From an uncultured Geobacteraceae bacterium (lineage in GTDB: Bacteria > Desulfobacterota > Desulfuromonadia > Geobacterales > Pseudopelobacteraceae), in assembly GCA_903876875.1 (NCBI GenBank), contig CAIRBT010000172.1, positions 1 to 50,226 on the forward strand: a DNA stretch of 50,226 bases. The letters run 5' to 3'. The notes below the pieces were generated by a model, which had not been told where the DNA came from, made no database searches, and worked only from the letters and a program-made list of their open reading frames with translations. This document shows positions 46,472 through 50,226 of the stretch, in pieces. Numbering within the stretch: the first letter of the stretch is position 1; each line of letters opens with the position of its first letter. The position numbers and the translations under genes are program-made.

Positions 46472-47991
46472 GGGAGATACTCCTTGATCAGTCGGTCTTC
46501 GAGCGGCTCTATGGTGAAAGCGGCAGGAAGCCGGATGTTTTGAAAACGGATGAAATTACCCCGGGTAACGAGGGCGGCACCGTAGAGCAGAGCGCGCGCC
46601 ACCGTGGCAACCCGGCGTTGTTCCGGTGCTTCGAGAAAACTTCCGGCTGTCCACTCGTTAAAAGTACCCATGGCAGGTCCACACCAGATTTGATAGTCCA
46701 TGGTACGATTGGCGGCACCATCTTTGGCCCAGTGGGCAGCCTGTCCCAGATACCACCGAAACAGGAGAGCCATCAGATGCTTTGGTTCCCGCTCTGCCCG
46801 CTCTACCTGACGGGGATCACGGGTGAGAAAAAACTGCCGTGTGTCACGCCAGATATCGGTAAAAGTAGCCTGAAAGACACTCTTCTCAAGCTTCTCACGC
46901 TCTGCCGGTGGAATCGACTCAATGCCGTCATAGGTTCGGTACAGTTCATAGAGACGGGCAGCTCGCATGGGAAACATGGTGCCCCGCTTCAAAACCTGAA
47001 CGTTAACACCCATTTCAAACATATCTGCCGCAGGAGCCATGGTCACATCGGCCTGCCGGGTTGCGGCAAGCATTTTTCTCACGGCATCGGAGGTGCCGGA
47101 TTCCACACATGCCTGGTTGACCGAACCGGTCATGATATAGGCGGCGCCCATGGCGAAGGCAGCAGCGGCGGCAGTCGGGGTGGCAATGCCACCGGCAAGA
47201 CCGACCCGCAGCTGCACCGGATACGCATATTTCTTCTGGAGACGATGTGCCAGCGAAGCGATGGTTGGAAAGAGAGCCATGGCCGGACGGTTATCGGTAT
47301 GTCCACCAGAATCGGCTTCGGCGGTAATTTCCTGAGCCATGGGGATAGTAGCTGCCAAGGATACCTGTTCCGCTGTTAGTGCCCCTTCTTTAAATAGTTG
47401 CTGTAAAAACTTGTCCGGTGGGGGGGAAAAAAATCGTTCTGCCAGCTCTTCGCGGGAAACTTTGGCAATGATCCGATTGGGAGTAACTACGGCACCGTCC
47501 TCACTACGATGAATTCCATGGGTACGATAGCGAACCAACGGCAGCGTGAGGGCGAGAAATGCTGACGCCTCAACCAGACGGACTTTTTTTTCAATATACA
47601 GGTTGGCAAGTGCCGCTTCAAGATCAGGTTCCTGGGGGGAATGAATCAGATTAAAACCGTAGGGAACACCGGCAGCGGCTAACTGTGCAACGGCAGCTTC
47701 TACCGTCTGATAGGGCAACCCCGCCGCCCCGAAAAAACCGAGCATACCGGCCTTCCCCAACTCTTCAGCCATGGCAACGGAGCTGATTCCTTTTGCCATT
47801 GAACCACCGATATAGGGATATCTGATGCCAATTTCTCGACAAAACTGTTGATCGCCCAACTGTTCCGGGGGAAGAGGGGGGATTTCCAGCGTTCTCGTAA
47901 CGGCATCAGAGCCGGTGACGGTTACCTGAAGAGGAACGGTAACATTGAGAAACTGTTCCAAAACTACGTTGTCTAACGTGGATGGTTTCAA
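46468..47991 (-). CDS. pfaD: PfaD-like trans-acting enoyl reductase
   Basis: PfaD is an FMN-binding, nitronate-monooxygenase-fold enoyl reductase that works in trans with PfaA/PfaC. The 507-aa protein shows the family's GIRYPYIGGSMAKGISS, LGFFGAAGLP, VPYGFNLIHSPQEP, EASAFL, the flavin-phosphate region GGIATPTAAAAAFAMGAAYIMTGSVNQA, and MFEMGVNVQVLKRGTMFPMRAARLYELY. The only reachable start is TTG at 47991; no in-frame ATG lies nearby and an in-frame TGA closes the frame just upstream. An ATG at 48005 with a five-residue ORF in another frame ends on this TTG. It is the first gene of the unit, whereas PfaD is last in Shewanella-type clusters. Confidence 0.93.
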   Translation of the reverse strand: MKPSTLDNVVLEQFLNVTVPLQVTVTGSDAVTRTLEIPPLPPEQLGDQQFCREIGIRYPYIGGSMAKGISSVAMAEELGKAGMLGFFGAAGLPYQTVEAAVAQLAAAGVPYGFNLIHSPQEPDLEAALANLYIEKKVRLVEASAFLALTLPLVRYRTHGIHRSEDGAVVTPNRIIAKVSREELAERFFSPPPDKFLQQLFKEGALTAEQVSLAATIPMAQEITAEADSGGHTDNRPAMALFPTIASLAHRLQKKYAYPVQLRVGLAGGIATPTAAAAAFAMGAAYIMTGSVNQACVESGTSDAVRKMLAATRQADVTMAPAADMFEMGVNVQVLKRGTMFPMRAARLYELYRTYDGIESIPPAEREKLEKSVFQATFTDIWRDTRQFFLTRDPRQVERAEREPKHLMALLFRWYLGQAAHWAKDGAANRTMDYQIWCGPAMGTFNEWTAGSFLEAPEQRRVATVARALLYGAALVTRGNFIRFQNIRLPAAFTIEPLEDRLIKEYLP

Positions 47992-48075
47992 ATGAATGTA
48001 CTCATTTCAAAGTTTTCTGTTTGATCCATCACGCGGTATGCTCGATGGAAAAAATATGCATAATGAAAGCTCTTC

Positions 48076-48104
48076 AGCATATATGAAATCGAGCTATCTT
48101 TCAA
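48076..48104 (-). promoter_or_regulatory. Promoter of the pfa-ole operon
   Basis: On the minus strand, TTGAAA (48104-48099), a 17-nt spacer and TATGCT (48081-48076). It is the best sigma-70 candidate in the 149 nt between purN and pfaD and leaves a leader of about 80 nt. Confidence 0.5.
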
Positions 48105-48115
48105 GTGATTGAAAG
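48084..48115. promoter_or_regulatory. Overlapping dyads over the pfa-ole promoter (candidate operator)
   Basis: An exact palindrome CTTTCAA-GTGA-TTGAAAG spans 48098-48115. It shares its left half with a second dyad (48084-48103) of outer TGAAA/TTTCA arms around a central AGCT. Together they give three alternating TGAAA half-sites over the -35 and spacer, the usual place for a repressor or dual regulator. The binding protein is unknown. Confidence 0.5.
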
Positions 48116-48140
48116 AAAATTTGAAAAGAGGGGGAGGGGG

Positions 48141-48761
48141 TCAGGACGAAATGAGAACCTTACGCCCCATAACAGAGATTTTACGATCAACATAGAGCTG
48201 TATCGCCCGAACAAATATCTGATGCTCTGCAGTGCGGATCCGGTCAGAAAGCGATTCTTCTGTATCATTCTGTTCAACAGGAACAACGGATTGCAGGATG
48301 ATTGGCCCGGTATCCGTACCATAGTCAACAAAATGCACCGTGCAACCGGTAAAACGAACACCGTAATCAAGGGCCTGCTGCTGGGAATGAAGTCCAGGGA
48401 AAGCGGGCAGCAGGGCAGGGTGAATATTCATAATAGCACGGGGAAAGGCATTAACCATGACCTCGGTGAGGATTCTCATGAACCCGGCAAGAATAACCAG
48501 TTCAACATTATGGCTTTTGAGAATCTCAACCGTGGCGGCATCGTAGGAACGGCGATCGGGAAAAGCACTGTTCTCATGAACCAGAGCCGGAATACCATGA
48601 CGTGTGGCCCGTTCCAGACCAAAGGCATCCGGTTGATTACTAAGCACACAGACGATTTCAGCGTTAAGTTCACCCGCCTCAATGCGATCAATTATAACCT
48701 GGAGATTAGTGCCGCTTCCCGAGATAAGTACGGCAAGGCGGCAAGGGGGATGGTGAGCCAT
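48141..48761 (-). CDS. purN: Phosphoribosylglycinamide formyltransferase
   Basis: Transfers a formyl group from 10-formyl-THF to GAR in purine synthesis. About 206 aa, with LISGSGTNLQ near the start, the catalytic segment NIHPALLPAFPG (Asn and His), and HFVDYGTDTGPIILQ (Asp). Several starts are possible: GTG 48770, ATG 48767 (sharing its A with the purM TGA) and ATG 48761. I chose 48761 because GGAGG lies 9 nt upstream; the difference is at most three residues. The gene overlaps or abuts purM. No terminator hairpin follows, so read-through into pfaD is possible. Confidence 0.94.
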   Translation of the reverse strand: MAHHPPCRLAVLISGSGTNLQVIIDRIEAGELNAEIVCVLSNQPDAFGLERATRHGIPALVHENSAFPDRRSYDAATVEILKSHNVELVILAGFMRILTEVMVNAFPRAIMNIHPALLPAFPGLHSQQQALDYGVRFTGCTVHFVDYGTDTGPIILQSVVPVEQNDTEESLSDRIRTAEHQIFVRAIQLYVDRKISVMGRKVLISS

Positions 48762-48766
48762 TGTCA

Positions 48767-49819
48767 TCACCCCTCCACCAGCTCAACATGTTCGGTGCCA
48801 CTCTCACAGGCCGCAATTTCACCAATGACCCACGCCTGTTCCTCAAGGCCCCGCAGGCGACAGATAATTTCTTCTGCCTGATGATCAGGAACCACCAGTA
48901 CCATGCCAATGCCCATATTGAAGGTACGGTACATCTCGTCACGTTCAACATTGCCCGCCTTCTGGAGTACGCAAAACAGATTCGGCATCTCCCAGGCGGA
49001 GGTATGGATGGTTGCCTGACACCGTTTCGGCAGCACACGGGGTACGTTTTCCAGCAAACCACCTCCGGTGATATGGGCAATACCATTAATGGTGAAATCT
49101 TTCAGCAGATTAAGTATGGAGCGGACATAAATACGGGTGGGGGTCAGGAGCACATCGGCAACCGAAGCACTGTCGCCGGGAAAGGTATCATCAATAGTCA
49201 GTCCCAAATGGTCAAAAATCAGGGTACGAGCCAGGGAATAGCCATTGCTGTGCAGGCCGCTTGAGGCGATGCCGATGATACGGTTGCCAACGGAGATGCA
49301 GGAACCGTCAATGATGTTATCGCGCTCAACGACACCGACGGTAAAACCGGCAACATCATATTCACCTTCCGCGTAAAAACCGGGCATTTCGGCTGTTTCT
49401 CCACCAATAAGTGCGCATCCAGCCTGCTTGCACCCCTCGGCAATGCCCTTGACTATTTCAGCCCCTTTTTCAGGAAGCAGTTTGCCGGTGGCAAGATAAT
49501 CGAGGAAAAAGAGTGGCTCGGCACCTTGAACAATAATGTCATTGACGCACATGGCGACAAGGTCAATGCCGATGGTATCATGGCGATCAGTCAAAAAAGC
49601 CACTTTCAGCTTTGTACCAACCCCATCGGTGCCGGAGACCAGTACCGGATTCTTGAATTTTGCCGTATTGAGTGAAAACAAACCACCAAAACCGCCAATA
49701 TCGGCAAGTACTTCCGGCCGTGAGGTTGCTTTGACTAACGGTTTAATCAGATTAACAAAATTGTTTCCAGCGGCAATATCAACGCCTGAATCTTTATAGG
49801 TTACAGATTTTTCATTCAT
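48767..49819 (-). CDS. purM: Phosphoribosylformylglycinamidine cyclo-ligase (AIR synthase)
   Basis: Closes the imidazole ring of purines using ATP. The 350-aa length is standard. Landmarks are [12 protein letters not shown], the Gly-rich [53 protein letters not shown], and [19 protein letters not shown] at 49819 is preceded by GGAGG. It pairs with purN as in many bacteria. Confidence 0.96.
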   Translation of the reverse strand: MNEKSVTYKDSGVDIAAGNNFVNLIKPLVKATSRPEVLADIGGFGGLFSLNTAKFKNPVLVSGTDGVGTKLKVAFLTDRHDTIGIDLVAMCVNDIIVQGAEPLFFLDYLATGKLLPEKGAEIVKGIAEGCKQAGCALIGGETAEMPGFYAEGEYDVAGFTVGVVERDNIIDGSCISVGNRIIGIASSGLHSNGYSLARTLIFDHLGLTIDDTFPGDSASVADVLLTPTRIYVRSILNLLKDFTINGIAHITGGGLLENVPRVLPKRCQATIHTSAWEMPNLFCVLQKAGNVERDEMYRTFNMGIGMVLVVPDHQAEEIICRLRGLEEQAWVIGEIAACESGTEHVELVEG

Positions 49820-49844
49820 AGTGTGCCTCCTTGTTTGGAGCCCT

Positions 49845-49873
49845 TTTGTAGAACATGGCCCTTAAAAAGTCAA
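49845..49873 (-). promoter_or_regulatory. Promoter of purMN
   Basis: On the minus strand, TTGACT (49873-49868), a 17-nt spacer and TACAAA (49850-49845), 25 nt before the purM start. Confidence 0.5.
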
Positions 49874-49913
49874 TTTCAAACTGGCTTCATACCCGTAATA
49901 ACCAGAATAGCAC

Positions 49914-49941
49914 TTGACAAATTCACAGCTTTTGCGATTAT
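49914..49941 (+). promoter_or_regulatory. Promoter of the terminal DUF4124-like gene
   Basis: TTGACA (49914-49919), a 16-nt spacer and GATTAT (49936-49941). The -10 is so close to the ATG at 49947 that a transcript would be nearly leaderless, unless a later start (such as the ATG at 50013) is used. Confidence 0.4.
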
Positions 49942-49946
49942 GGGGG

Positions 49947-50226
49947 ATGGTACAAAAACATCTCTCATACGGTAATAGTATCAAGCACCTAGTCGGGAGT
50001 CTACTCTTCTGTATGACCTGTACGGTCTCTACGGCAGATGCTGATATTTATCGCTATGTTGATGAAGATGATATTGTGCATTTTACCGACGCACCAACCT
50101 CAGCCGGAGGCCCAAACACAGCCAGCCAACCTACAACTGGCGAAGCAAACCTCAGCCGGAGGCCCAAACACAGCCAGCCAACCTACAACTGGCGAAGCAA
50201 ACCTCAGCCGGAGGCCCAAACACAGC
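49947..50226 (+). CDS. DUF4124-like exported protein, 3' truncated by the window end
   Basis: The frame from ATG 49947 encodes a signal peptide (hydrophobic stretch SIKHLVGSLLFCMTCTVSTADA) followed by DIYRYVDEDDIVHFTDAP, the typical DUF4124 core. This small beta domain is found at the N-terminus of many proteobacterial envelope proteins and is often followed by low-complexity or other domains. Right after DAP the gene enters a 52-bp tandem repeat that continues to the edge, giving Pro/Gln/Thr-rich sequence (PTSAGGPNTASQPTTGEAN, then LSRRPKHSQPTYNWRSK, then PQPEAQTQ). A GGGGG tract just before the ATG is the only ribosome-site candidate. It is divergent from purM across 127 nt. The C-terminus is not visible. 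Confidence 0.7.
   Translation, partial: MVQKHLSYGNSIKHLVGSLLFCMTCTVSTADADIYRYVDEDDIVHFTDAPTSAGGPNTASQPTTGEANLSRRPKHSQPTYNWRSKPQPEAQTQ
50097..50226 (+). repeat. 52-bp direct tandem repeat, 2.5 identical copies to the window edge
   Basis: Copies at 50097-50148 and 50149-50200 are identical, and the first 26 nt of a third copy fill 50201-50226. No spacers separate them. The unit begins ACCTCAGCCGGAGGCCC and ends GGCGAAGCAA. Because 52 is not a multiple of three, successive copies are read in three different frames, all open. Confidence 0.97.

Noticed and set aside
46417-47379. 320-aa + strand ORF antisense to pfaD
   Set aside because: It is a shadow of a well-supported gene, with no ribosome site and a His/Gly/Ser-rich, low-complexity translation. 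The same holds for other long antisense frames over pfaA, pfaC, carB and pyrC.
50097-50226. CRISPR array
   Set aside because: Units are directly abutting and identical over all 52 nt, with no unique spacers and no dyad-containing repeat; this is a coding tandem repeat.

Overview
The window reads as a chromosomal segment of a Deltaproteobacterium of the Geobacter/Desulfuromonas type (Desulfuromonadia). The assignment is an inference from several features: a nine-heme lipoprotein c-type cytochrome, a sensor kinase with a CxxCH motif in its periplasmic part, the gene run pyrR-pyrB-pyrC-carA-carB-greA, and a long-chain olefin (ole) gene set. Base composition is intermediate. Genes are tightly packed with many 1-4 nt stop/start overlaps. 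Runs of eight or nine G or C inside coding sequence are unusually common.

Left part (1-12.6 kb), mostly + strand: an unrecognised 170-aa protein; smpB on the minus strand divergent from glgP; then rarA, an SRPBCC protein, pfkA, corA, a small holin-like membrane protein, tilS, and a large exported protein that joins an HExxH peptidase-like domain, a TolB-type propeller and a C-terminal surface-antigen-like barrel. Convergent to it lies a hybrid histidine kinase (12.6-15.4 kb) whose periplasmic domain carries a c-type heme motif.

Pyrimidine region (15.5-25.1 kb): a promoter, a PyrR-binding hairpin, an 8-codon leader ORF and an intrinsic terminator precede pyrR-pyrB-pyrC-carA, a radical SAM gene, a DUF486 membrane gene, carB, greA and a DUF1858 gene. 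A tRNA-His gene with its own promoter and terminator closes the region. On the minus strand follow a nine-heme lipoprotein cytochrome, whose leader is interrupted by an in-frame TAA, and a small exported protein.

Core finding (27.9-48.0 kb, minus strand): eight genes in one 20-kb unit in which every junction overlaps by 1-7 nt. The order is pfaD, pfaA (KS-AT-3xACP-KR-DH), pfaC (KS-CLF-AT-hot-dog x4, with the PfaB-type acyltransferase fused in), oleA, oleB, oleC, oleD and a Sfp-type phosphopantetheinyl transferase. This is a complete polyunsaturated fatty acid synthase joined to a complete head-to-head hydrocarbon pathway. The simplest reading is a dedicated line that builds polyunsaturated acyl chains, condenses two of them (OleA), reduces (OleD), closes a beta-lactone (OleC) and decarboxylates (OleB) to a long-chain polyene such as the C31:9 hentriacontanonaene known from Shewanella. 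A promoter with overlapping TGAAA/TTTCA dyads lies just upstream.

Right end (48.1-50.2 kb): purM-purN on the minus strand, divergent from a truncated DUF4124-type exported protein. That gene runs into a 52-bp tandem repeat, which is still going at the window edge.
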